In this document: positions 1 to 7,083 of the stretch, one piece after another | How the letters are laid out: every line of letters starts with the position of its first letter | How positions within the stretch are numbered: position 1 is the stretch's first letter | Origin: Herbaspirillum sp. YR522 | Lineage (GTDB): Bacteria > Pseudomonadota > Gammaproteobacteria > Burkholderiales > Burkholderiaceae_D | DNA: 35,683 nucleotides | Direction of reading: 5' to 3' | Assembly (NCBI RefSeq): GCF_000282575.1 | Contig: NZ_AKJA01000054.1 | Location: forward strand, 1 to 35,683 | Made by a program: the position numbers and the translations under genes | Notes under the pieces: model-generated | What the model was told of the DNA's origin: nothing | What the model saw: only the letters and a program-made list of their open reading frames with translations | The model's database searches: none

Positions 1-288
1 GGCGGCCGGCCCCAGCCACAACAGCACCGGCGCGACCAGCGTGCGCAGGCGCTTGAGGCTGCGTCGACGCGGTTTCACATCGAAGCCCGCCTGTTCCAGC
101 GCCTCGACCAGCAGGCGCATGCAATATGGCGCGCAGAACTGTTGCGCCAGCAGCGCCGACGAAAACGGCGTGCGGTGTACCGCACACAGGCTTTGGACGA
201 TCCAGAAGAAAGTCTCGTGCGTCAGCTCGCACGATTCGGCGGCCGGTGAACTGCGCCGGAAGAGATGGCTGAACGAAGGTGTCGACAT
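1..288 (-). CDS. Type I secretion ABC transporter, N-terminal fragment (HlyB-like)
   Basis: Only the first 96 codons are in the window; the gene runs off the left edge. I translated it by hand on the minus strand from an ATG at 288. The visible part resembles the inactive C39-peptidase-like domain of HlyB-type transporters: an FWIVQSLCAVHRTPF helix region, then LLVEALEQAGFDVKPRRR and a VAPVLLWLG strand, in the order seen in HlyB. The catalytic cysteine motif of true bacteriocin-maturing C39 peptidases is absent, so it should bind RTX substrates without cutting a leader. The expected membrane and ATPase domains lie outside the window. The RTX protein at 3136-5559 is the obvious candidate substrate. 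Upstream bases give only a weak GAGAA ribosome site. The family call is from alignment by eye. Confidence 0.68.
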   Translation of the reverse strand, partial: MSTPSFSHLFRRSSPAAESCELTHETFFWIVQSLCAVHRTPFSSALLAQQFCAPYCMRLLVEALEQAGFDVKPRRRSLKRLRTLVAPVLLWLGPAA

Positions 289-413
289 GAAAACATTCTC
301 ATGTCCAACGTCCGGCGGCCCGCGAAACTACGTCCCGGATAAGAAGCAATTTCGAATTAGTTGCAGCGCAACATGCAAGCGCGCGACCCCAGGCCGGCGC
401 GCCTGCGCTCGCC

Positions 414-1967
414 TCAGCTGCGCTCGAGCTTGAATACGCTGACCACCTGCGTCAGCTTGCCGGCCTGGTCCTGCAATGATTGCGCGGCAGCGGCGGCTTC
501 CTCGACCAGTGCCGCGTTCTGCTGGGTGACCTCGTCCATCTGGGTGATGGCGCGATTGATTTCGTCCAGGCCGGTGCTCTGTTCGTGGCTGGCCGAGGTG
601 ATCTCGCCGACGATGTCGGTCACGCGCCGCACGCTGGCCACCACTTCGGACATGGTGGAACCGGCGCGTTCGACCAGTTGGCTGCCCACGCCGACCTTCT
701 CGACCGAATCATCGATCAAGCCCTTGATTTCCTTGGCGGCCGAGGCCGAGCGCTGCGCCAGCGAGCGCACTTCGGAAGCCACCACCGCAAAGCCACGTCC
801 CTGCTCACCGGCGCGCGCGGCTTCCACCGCCGCATTCAGGGCCAGGATATTGGTCTGGAAGGCGATGCCATCGATGACGCTGATGATGTCGACGATCTTC
901 TTGGACGACTCGTTGATCGAGCCCATGGTCTGCACCACCTGGCCCACCACTTCGCCACCCTGGGTGGCGATCTCGGAGGCCGATACGGCCAACTGGTTGG
1001 CCTGGCGGGCGTTGTCGGCGTTCTGCTTGACGGTGGCGGTCAGCTCTTCCATGGCCGAGGCGGTCTCCTCCAGCGAGCCGGCCTGCTGCTCGGTGCGCGA
1101 GGACAGGTCGAGGTTGCCGGTGGCGATCTCCTGGGATGCCATGGAAATGGTGTCGGTGCCGGTCCGCACTTCACCGACGATACGCTGCAGGCTGTCGTTC
1201 ATGGCCCGCAGCGAATGCATCAGCATGCCGGTCTCGTCGGTGCTGGTGGCGCGGATGTCGACGGTGAGGTCGCCCTGTGCCACGCGCTGGGCCACTTCGA
1301 CGGCGTCGTTGAGCGGGCGCGACACGATACGGGCCACCGCCACGGCCAGCGCGAAGGCGATGACCACGATGGCGGCCAGCAGCCCCACGATCCAGGCCCG
1401 GGCCGACGCAAACGTGTTATCGGCGGATTGGTCGGACCGGGCGCTGCCGTCGTCGTTGACCTTGACGATGCCGTCGAGCTGGTCGTTCATGGTCCGGAAC
1501 AGCTTGTTGGATTCGCCCTTGAACAACGCGCGCGCCTCTTCGTTCTTGTCGGCCTGTGCCAGGGCGGTCAATTGCTTGTCGACCTCGACGTAGGCAGCAA
1601 AGGTCTTGCCGAACTGCTCGTAGATGGCTTTCTCTTCGGGTTCAGAGATCTGTTTTTCATAGGCCAGGCGCTGCTTGGCCAGGGTCTCGAGGCGGGTCTT
1701 GATCGCCTTCTCGGCATCGCTGCGATCGCTCTCCTGCTGGGCGGTGATCATCTGCAATTCCGATATCCGCATGCGCGGCAGCGACGCTTGCAGGATCTGC
1801 GCCGTCTTGATGGTCGGCAGCCAGTTCTGGGCGATATCGGTGGAGGCCTGGTTGACCGCATCGAGTTGCCTTATGGCAAATATGCCGAGGATCACCGTGA
1901 GCACAATCACGGCAGCAAAGGAAAGAATCAGTTTTCTGGCTATCTTGAGGTTGTAGAACCAGGTCAT
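414..1967 (-). CDS. Methyl-accepting chemotaxis protein
   Basis: A 517-residue inner-membrane chemoreceptor. A first membrane helix (about residues 13-32) is followed by a roughly 155-residue periplasmic region that looks like a four-helix-bundle sensor. A second membrane helix (192-212) leads into a HAMP linker (about 213-265) and the long signalling coiled coil. The highly conserved CheA/CheW-binding hairpin is present ([20 protein letters not shown], about 365-384). The C-terminus ends VFKLERS, so the CheR/CheB-docking pentapeptide found in Tar/Tsr is missing. I chose the ATG at 1967 (MTWFYNLK) because a GAGGG site lies just upstream and the membrane helix starts properly; an in-frame ATG eight codons upstream is possible, and the longer open frame to 2318 is not credible. 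The ligand cannot be told from sequence. It sits between the T1SS gene and the RTX locus. Confidence 0.95.
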   Translation of the reverse strand: MTWFYNLKIARKLILSFAAVIVLTVILGIFAIRQLDAVNQASTDIAQNWLPTIKTAQILQASLPRMRISELQMITAQQESDRSDAEKAIKTRLETLAKQRLAYEKQISEPEEKAIYEQFGKTFAAYVEVDKQLTALAQADKNEEARALFKGESNKLFRTMNDQLDGIVKVNDDGSARSDQSADNTFASARAWIVGLLAAIVVIAFALAVAVARIVSRPLNDAVEVAQRVAQGDLTVDIRATSTDETGMLMHSLRAMNDSLQRIVGEVRTGTDTISMASQEIATGNLDLSSRTEQQAGSLEETASAMEELTATVKQNADNARQANQLAVSASEIATQGGEVVGQVVQTMGSINESSKKIVDIISVIDGIAFQTNILALNAAVEAARAGEQGRGFAVVASEVRSLAQRSASAAKEIKGLIDDSVEKVGVGSQLVERAGSTMSEVVASVRRVTDIVGEITSASHEQSTGLDEINRAITQMDEVTQQNAALVEEAAAAAQSLQDQAGKLTQVVSVFKLERS

Positions 1968-2109
1968 GGCGCCCTCGAATCGGCTAAGCATGCAATATTG
2001 CAGCTTGCATTCTAGGGACCTCATCGGCCCGACATATCGACAAGCAACGATGGCTTTATGCGGCATTTGCAGACTTGCGCGCCTTGGCTGACGACAAGCT
2101 GCCAAGCGC

Positions 2110-2125
2110 CTGACAAGCCTGTCAG
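2110..2125. promoter_or_regulatory. Lux-box-like palindrome CTGACA-N4-TGTCAG
   Basis: A perfect 6-base inverted repeat with a 4-base centre (AGCC). It fits the CT-N12-AG layout known for LuxR-type quorum-sensing operators. The same arms and spacing recur at 11863-11878. It lies about 200 bases before the first lipoprotein gene and about 145 bases before the chemoreceptor start. Binding by a LuxR-family protein is inference; another dimeric regulator is possible. Confidence 0.45.
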
Positions 2126-2142
2126 CATCGGGGAGTTGTCGA

Positions 2143-2160
2143 TCCGACAGTATCGTCGGA
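2143..2160. promoter_or_regulatory. Inverted repeat TCCGAC-N6-GTCGGA
   Basis: A perfect 6-base inverted repeat around a 6-base spacer, 17 bases downstream of the lux-box-like palindrome and on the lipoprotein/RTX side. It has the size of a dimeric repressor or activator site. I do not recognise the family that would bind it. Confidence 0.35.
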
Positions 2161-2323
2161 CCCGTGAATTTGCCGCTGCTATCGGCAGCAAAACCGCCCG
2201 GGTTTCGATAGCCAGGCCGACGCGCCCGACCGAGACTGTGCGCGTGCACCCACCGTCGCCGCAGGCAGCAACCGCCACCTCCCCAAGCACCGGACCGCGT
2301 TATCCACTCCACGACCATCCTGT

Positions 2324-2704
2324 ATGCCCCGCTACCTTCGTTGCCTTTGCCCAGCCGTTGTACTTTGCGTTGTCGCCGCCTGTGCGCGCTCCGACGAACC
2401 GGCGCGTGCCCTCGCCGGTGGCTTGCTGCAGGCCCTGGTCGACCATGGCCACTGCCAGGCCATACGGCCTTGCATCGACATGATCGATGTCAGCGGCGCG
2501 CACAGCCGCATCGAAGTCGCCCTGGTCGACAGTGGCGACGCGGCGCGCCTGGGCGACGCCATCGAGTACATCGTCGAGCACGGCTTCGTGGTGACCGGCG
2601 GGGTTCCCATCTTGGTGCGCATCTATGCCGGCCCGGTCGGCGGCGATGGCAGGCGTGCCTTGTTCGGCAAACGCGCGACAACGCGCATCGAGATCACCGG
2701 ATAG
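2324..2704 (+). CDS. Small lipoprotein A, candidate immunity protein
   Basis: A 126-residue predicted lipoprotein. The N-terminus has a basic start, a hydrophobic stretch and a lipobox (VVAAC) with the lipidated cysteine at 20. The mature part contains the VDHGHC motif (39-44), a helix rich in Ala/Ile (about 73-86) and a [10 protein letters not shown] strand (93-102). It is clearly paralogous to the next gene: both share VDxGxC, an AI-Y-HG helix end and GVPI-V-Y. It lies 10 bases before the next gene, so the two lipoproteins and the RTX gene probably form one transcript. No known family is recognised. Small, fast-diverging, duplicated periplasmic lipoproteins directly upstream of a secreted toxin-like protein suggest immunity or a chaperone role; that is inference. 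No good ribosome site is visible before the ATG. Confidence 0.75.
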   Translation: MPRYLRCLCPAVVLCVVAACARSDEPARALAGGLLQALVDHGHCQAIRPCIDMIDVSGAHSRIEVALVDSGDAARLGDAIEYIVEHGFVVTGGVPILVRIYAGPVGGDGRRALFGKRATTRIEITG

Positions 2705-2714
2705 GAGAGACCAG

Positions 2715-3152
2715 ATGAAACCAGGCAGATGGGTACCCGGCTGGGCAGTGATCGTGCTGTGCGGGCTCGCCGGTTGCGGTGAAGCCTATCGGCCTCACGG
2801 ACGGGCGATATCTCGCAGCGCCATCGAATCCATTGTTGACAGAGGGTATTGCAGGGACATGGATGACTTCCGTACCAAGATGCACATCTTCGGTGGACAC
2901 GGTCGTCAGGCCAACTTCACGATCTATGCCCCGCAAGAACGACGGGTGTTGGCGGCTTATATCGCTTACATCGCGGTGCATGGACTGGCCATCACAAAGA
3001 GAATACCTATGTCCGATGGCAAGCCCCCCGCTGGGGGAGTGCCGATATCGGTCAAGGTCTATCCAAGGCAACGACGCGATTATGGAAGTCTTCCGTCACC
3101 AGGCCATACACCGATAATCAAGATGAAGGTAGAAAATGACACCCACCGTTAG
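2715..3152 (+). CDS. Small lipoprotein B, paralogue of A, coupled to RTX gene
   Basis: A 145-residue predicted lipoprotein. Signal and lipobox (LAGC, cysteine 21) are clear. The mature part repeats the pattern of the preceding gene: VDRGYC at 41-46, IAYIAVHG at 83-90 and GVPISVKVYP at 108-117, with an insertion of about eight residues before GVPI. The ATG at 2715 was chosen because a GGAGAGA ribosome site sits just upstream and the signal peptide begins there. Its stop codon (3150-3152) lies inside the start of the RTX gene, a 17-base overlap that implies translational coupling. Base composition here is lower in GC than in the flanking genes. Function is unknown; an immunity or inner/outer-membrane accessory role is inferred only from position, duplication and export. 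Confidence 0.75.
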   Translation: MKPGRWVPGWAVIVLCGLAGCGEAYRPHGRAISRSAIESIVDRGYCRDMDDFRTKMHIFGGHGRQANFTIYAPQERRVLAAYIAYIAVHGLAITKRIPMSDGKPPAGGVPISVKVYPRQRRDYGSLPSPGHTPIIKMKVENDTHR

Positions 3153-5559
3153 AATCCGCGTCGACATTCTTGCTGACGACCTGGTTCCCCATACGTGGCT
3201 TTATGTTACGGACGAAACGGGAACGGCCACCGAGTACGGATTCGTTCCGGCGATAGAGTTGACGGCGGTAGGCACAGGTCGAATCGATATCCAGACGCCG
3301 CGCAACGCTTCCGAAGAGCATCCATTTACATTAGAGGGGCCTACCGTTGCCCTTACAGAGGAACAGTTCAAGAAACTAAAGGCGGCTATACACGATTCCG
3401 CTTCCGCCCCTCCTTACTATCGCCTCTGGGGCAAGGACTTGCTGGACCGGGAAAGCATGAACTGCACCGAGTGGACCAGCAGTATCTGGGCGCAAGCCGA
3501 GCTACCCCAACAACTTGGTTTTACCCGGCACTGGAACCCATATGGCCAGGCGATATGGGGACGTTTGCATGAGGCACGCGACGCCATCGCCAAGTCTCTC
3601 AAGCAGACATTCGGGAAGGCCGAACGTGCGATGAGTCCGCTGATCCTGGACCTCGATGGCAACGGCATCGGGACCGTGGCGCTGGATGCTGGCGTCCAGT
3701 TCGATCATGACGACAACCAGTTCAGCGAACGTAGCGGCTGGGTGGACAAATCCGATGCGCTGTTGGCATGGGACCGCAACAACGACGGCGTGATCGACAA
3801 CGGCACCGAGTTGTTCGGCAATCACACGCGCGACGACCAGGGCAACACTGCTGCCAATGGCTTTGAAGCACTGCGCTGGCTCGACCGGAACCTAGATGGT
3901 GTGGTCGACGCCAATGACGAGGATTACCAGCATCTGCGGCTCTGGCAAGATCGCGACGGCAATGGGCGCTCGGATGCAGGTGAGCTATCGACCCTGCAGG
4001 ATGTCGGCGTGGCACAGCTCGGGCTGTCTTATGCCGAGAGCGATCTGGTCGACGGTAATGGCAACGCTCATCGCCAGCTCGGGCAATTCATTCGCACCGA
4101 TGGCACGGCCGCAACCATGAATGACGTCTGGTTCGCCACTGATACTGCACTGACGGTCGAACGCGATCGCGTTGCCATCGATGCCGGCATCGGGATACTG
4201 CCCGACCTGCATTGCATGGGGAATACGGCCAGCCTGCACCAGGTCATGCAACGAGACCACAGCGGTACGCTGGTCGACCTGGTACAACGCTTCATGCAAA
4301 GCACCGACGCAGCCGCGCGCAAGAGCCTGGTGGCCGAGATCATCTATCGATGGACTGGCGTCTACGACATGCGTCCCGACAGCTTTGCGCTGCGACGCAA
4401 CCTGTGGACGCACATCACCGACGGCGCCTATGCTTTCCAAGACGGCAAATACAACTTCGCCGGCGACGCTCGTCGCATCTTTGCGCTGGAGCGCCTGCTG
4501 GGTCAGCGTTACCGTGCAGGTGAATCCGGCCCCGACATCGATCGCCGTTACTACCGCCGCGCATTGATCGGCCCGCAGGCCGCACGCGATATACGTTCTT
4601 CGTTCGACATGCTGGAGCACCATGTACATGCCTTACTGACGCTGCAAAGCGGCCACCTACCGCTGATGGAAAGGATCGCCTTGCACTTCGATGCCGACGG
4701 ACTGCAGATCGACACCCGCGCCTTCGTACAGGCCCTTCACGACACCTTCCTCGAATCTCCGACACGTGCCGCCTGGATGCTTTCAATGCATGTGGCTTGC
4801 CTAGGACAGATAGGATACTTCGGTGACCGCGTAATCGCCGGCATCGTATCGGAAAGCGCACAATTTGACGACAACTTCAGTGGCCTGGTGACCGCAGGTG
4901 TCATCGGCACGGCTGGCAGCGATACCTTGCGCGTTCGAAACAAGAAAGAGCGGGGCCATCTCTTCGGCCTGGATGGCAATGACCGGCTGCATGGCGGCGA
5001 CGGGGACGACCGTCTCCATGGCGGGCCAGGAGACGACTGGCTGCGCGGTGGGTCTGGCAATGATACCTATGTGTTCAGCCTGGGAGACGGCAGCGATATC
5101 ATCAGTAACACGGATCGCAACACGGGTCGCGAGGATACGATTGCCTTTACCAACGTACGGTCGCAGGATGTACGCGCAATACGCAGAAAGGACCGGCATC
5201 TGGTGATCGACTACGGCGACCACGATTCGGTCCAGGTCAACAACCATTTCGCCGGGCGCCGCCAGCAGGTGGATCTTGTCGTCTTCTCGGATGAGGTCAC
5301 CGTGAGCGCGGCTGACCTGCGCACGGCCAGTCGGCTTGCTCGTTCGCGTGCGATATCCGCCTCGTCTGCGCCCGATGCCTGGGACCTGACGGCCGTGCTG
5401 ACGCAATGGCAAGGTCGGCATGCGTCGGCGCTGTATGGCAACCAGACGCCCGGGCTGCAACAGACCCCACCTCTCCCGCCTTGCCGGAGCGCGTTGGAGG
5501 GGGCCATGCCAGGTGCGCTCGATAGCGCCCGCGCCAATCTCGCGCCGTTGCTTGCCTGA
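3136..5559 (+). CDS. RTX/FrpC-like calcium-binding protein, probable T1SS substrate
   Basis: An 807-residue protein with no N-terminal signal peptide, as expected for type I secretion. Residues 1-150 form a separate domain with HTWLYV (His19) and NCTEW (Cys110), which may be a permuted papain-like hydrolase. Residues 167-290 match the FrpC-type module: SPLILDLDGNG (167-177) then three calcium loops starting at Asp213, Asp250 and Asp272 (the last a full DxDxNxRxDxxE loop). In FrpC this module cuts an Asp-Pro bond at its start; here that residue is Ser167. Residues 611-646 carry about four GGxGxDxL nonapeptides, followed by a haemolysin-type calcium-binding-related domain (DTYVFSLGDG onward, about 643-735). 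FrpC is much longer, at about 1800 residues. It overlaps lipoprotein B by 17 bases. Toxin, enzyme or adhesin activity is not shown. Confidence 0.85.
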   Translation: MTPTVRIRVDILADDLVPHTWLYVTDETGTATEYGFVPAIELTAVGTGRIDIQTPRNASEEHPFTLEGPTVALTEEQFKKLKAAIHDSASAPPYYRLWGKDLLDRESMNCTEWTSSIWAQAELPQQLGFTRHWNPYGQAIWGRLHEARDAIAKSLKQTFGKAERAMSPLILDLDGNGIGTVALDAGVQFDHDDNQFSERSGWVDKSDALLAWDRNNDGVIDNGTELFGNHTRDDQGNTAANGFEALRWLDRNLDGVVDANDEDYQHLRLWQDRDGNGRSDAGELSTLQDVGVAQLGLSYAESDLVDGNGNAHRQLGQFIRTDGTAATMNDVWFATDTALTVERDRVAIDAGIGILPDLHCMGNTASLHQVMQRDHSGTLVDLVQRFMQSTDAAARKSLVAEIIYRWTGVYDMRPDSFALRRNLWTHITDGAYAFQDGKYNFAGDARRIFALERLLGQRYRAGESGPDIDRRYYRRALIGPQAARDIRSSFDMLEHHVHALLTLQSGHLPLMERIALHFDADGLQIDTRAFVQALHDTFLESPTRAAWMLSMHVACLGQIGYFGDRVIAGIVSESAQFDDNFSGLVTAGVIGTAGSDTLRVRNKKERGHLFGLDGNDRLHGGDGDDRLHGGPGDDWLRGGSGNDTYVFSLGDGSDIISNTDRNTGREDTIAFTNVRSQDVRAIRRKDRHLVIDYGDHDSVQVNNHFAGRRQQVDLVVFSDEVTVSAADLRTASRLARSRAISASSAPDAWDLTAVLTQWQGRHASALYGNQTPGLQQTPPLPPCRSALEGAMPGALDSARANLAPLLA

Positions 5560-5568
5560 ATCCCTGCC

Positions 5569-5584
5569 GTGGCGCTGACGCCAC
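5569..5584. terminator. Hairpin between convergent RTX and OMF genes
   Basis: A GTGGCG-CTGA-CGCCAC stem-loop in the 48 bases between two converging genes. It has six GC-rich pairs and a 4-base loop, but no T-run on either side, so it is at best a weak or Rho-assisted bidirectional terminator. Confidence 0.35.
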
Positions 5585-5607
5585 CGCTGCGGCGACGCCA
5601 GCAGCAA

Positions 5608-7083
5608 TCAGGACGGCTTGTCCGGCCTGGTCGCAGTCGCTGCGGAGCCGTCTTCGCGGCGTTCATGCCAGTCGCCGCCCAGGGCCTTGATCAGGAACAC
5701 CGACACCAGCAACCGCTGTCCCATCAACTGCGCCGACTGGCGTTCACTGTTCAATAACGACTGCTGCGCCGTGATGACATCGAGATAAGGCGTCACACCG
5801 CCTTCGTAGCGGCTGTTGGCCAGGTCCAGCACCCGGCGCGCGCTGGCGATGGCCGATTGCGATTGCTGGTAGGCGCGGTCCAGCGCGGCAATGCCGCTGA
5901 TGCCATCCTCGACTTCCTGCATGGCCGTCAGCACCGTGCGGCGATAGGTGGCCACCGCCACCTCGTAGCCGGCCTTGGTGAAATCGACGCCGGAGCGCAG
6001 GCGGCCCGCATCGAACAAGCTCTGGGTGGCCGATACGCCGAGCGACCACAACACGCTGGGCGCATTGAACAGGCTGCCCCAGTTGCGACTGTCCACGCCG
6101 TACGAAGGCGACAGCATGAAGCTCGGATAATAGGCGGCGCTGGCCACGCCGATCTGCGCATTGGCCGCCGCCATGGCACGTTCGGCGCTGGCGATGTCGG
6201 GTCGCCGTTCCAGCACGTCGGACGGCACGCCCAGCGGGATCGGCGGCAACGCGATCGGCGCGGTCGACGGTGCGATGGCGAAGATCGGCGCCGGGGTGCC
6301 GGTCAGCGTGGCGATGGCGTGTTCGTATTGCGCCCGCTGGCGCCCCAGGATGTCGACCTGGGTCAGGGTGTTGTCCAGCAGCGCCTGCTGCTGGGCCACG
6401 TCCAGGCCCGAGGTGGCGCCCAGGTCATGGCGCGAGGTCGCCAATTCGAGCGCATGGCGCTGCAGGCCGATGGAACGCTTGACCACATCGATCTCGACAT
6501 CGAGCTCGCGCAGGTTGAAGTAGTTGCTGGCCAGTTCCGCGCCCAGCAACAGGCGCGCGTTCTCGAAGTCGGCCGCCGACTGCTGGGCCTGCGCACTGGC
6601 GCCTTCCACCACGCGCTGCACCCGGCCGAAGAAATCGAGCTCGTAGCTCACCCCCAGGCCCAGTGCAAAATCGTTTTGCACGGTGCCGTAGTTGGGCGAG
6701 TTGTAGTTGGTCAGGGGCCGATTGGCCGAGATACGCGAACGGGCGGCGCGCGCATTGATGCCCACCTGCGGCGACTGGCCGGCCGTGGCCACATTGAGCT
6801 GTGCACGCGCCTGCGTCAGCCGGGCCGCCGCGATGGCCAGGGTCTGGTTGCCGCCCAATGCCTGCTGTTGCAGCGCGTTGAGCTGGGCGTCGCCAAAGCG
6901 CTCCCACCACGGTCCGCGTACAGCCGCGTCTTGCGGTTGCATCACGCGCCAGGGTGCCTCCGGTGTCCAGGCGGCCGGCATGACCACCGCAGGCGCCTGA
7001 TAATCGGGTCCACTGGCGCAGCCGGCCAGTGCCCCCACCAGCGCGACGCCGGCCAGCCGGGTCCAGGCATGCCTGCCGATCAC
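5608..7083 (-). CDS. RND efflux outer-membrane factor, NodT family lipoprotein
   Basis: A 491-residue TolC-like outer-membrane channel. The signal ends in an ALAGC lipobox (Cys22), so the mature protein is lipid-anchored, as in OprM/NodT. Family signatures are visible: a WWERFGD motif near residue 60, FGLGVSYELDFFGR-type strand text near 140, a repeated RRPDI(A)SAERAMAAANAQIGVA segment and ATQSLFDAGRLR in the second half, giving the two tandem halves of the fold. The start ATG overlaps the stop of the membrane-fusion gene by 4 bases, so it is the third gene of the RND operon and presumably forms the exit duct of that pump. A short basic tail follows the last helix. It could in principle also serve a type I exporter, but the operon argues against that. 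Confidence 0.95.
   Translation of the reverse strand: MIGRHAWTRLAGVALVGALAGCASGPDYQAPAVVMPAAWTPEAPWRVMQPQDAAVRGPWWERFGDAQLNALQQQALGGNQTLAIAAARLTQARAQLNVATAGQSPQVGINARAARSRISANRPLTNYNSPNYGTVQNDFALGLGVSYELDFFGRVQRVVEGASAQAQQSAADFENARLLLGAELASNYFNLRELDVEIDVVKRSIGLQRHALELATSRHDLGATSGLDVAQQQALLDNTLTQVDILGRQRAQYEHAIATLTGTPAPIFAIAPSTAPIALPPIPLGVPSDVLERRPDIASAERAMAAANAQIGVASAAYYPSFMLSPSYGVDSRNWGSLFNAPSVLWSLGVSATQSLFDAGRLRSGVDFTKAGYEVAVATYRRTVLTAMQEVEDGISGIAALDRAYQQSQSAIASARRVLDLANSRYEGGVTPYLDVITAQQSLLNSERQSAQLMGQRLLVSVFLIKALGGDWHERREDGSAATATRPDKPS

Larger units (their letters stand above)
1968..2323. other. Divergent intergenic region between MCP and lipoprotein/RTX genes
   Basis: These 356 bases hold no convincing gene. 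They must contain promoters for the chemoreceptor (minus) and for the lipoprotein/RTX set (plus). Two perfect inverted repeats stand out: CTGACA-N4-TGTCAG at 2110-2125 and TCCGAC-N6-GTCGGA at 2143-2160. A heptamer GACAAGC occurs at 2093 and again at 2112. No consensus sigma-70 promoter is obvious. Confidence 0.6.

Noticed and set aside
1..288. Active C39 leader-peptidase transporter that could process the double-glycine peptide
   Set aside because: The catalytic cysteine motif is missing; the domain looks like the inactive HlyB type, so it is not the maturing exporter.
480..2015. Long plus-strand open frame opposite the chemoreceptor
   Set aside because: A shadow frame in GC-rich DNA; the opposite strand encodes an unmistakable chemoreceptor. 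The same reasoning removes the long frames opposite the pumps, importer and aminotransferase genes.
2018..2062. Possible flagellar sigma-28 promoter for the chemoreceptor (TAAA and GTCGATAT on the minus strand)
   Set aside because: The spacer is 13 bases instead of about 15 and the -10 match is only 6 of 8, so it is not good enough to annotate.
5608..7083. TolC partner of the RTX secretion system
   Set aside because: Start/stop overlap with the RND adaptor gene and NodT lipoprotein features tie it to the RND pump.
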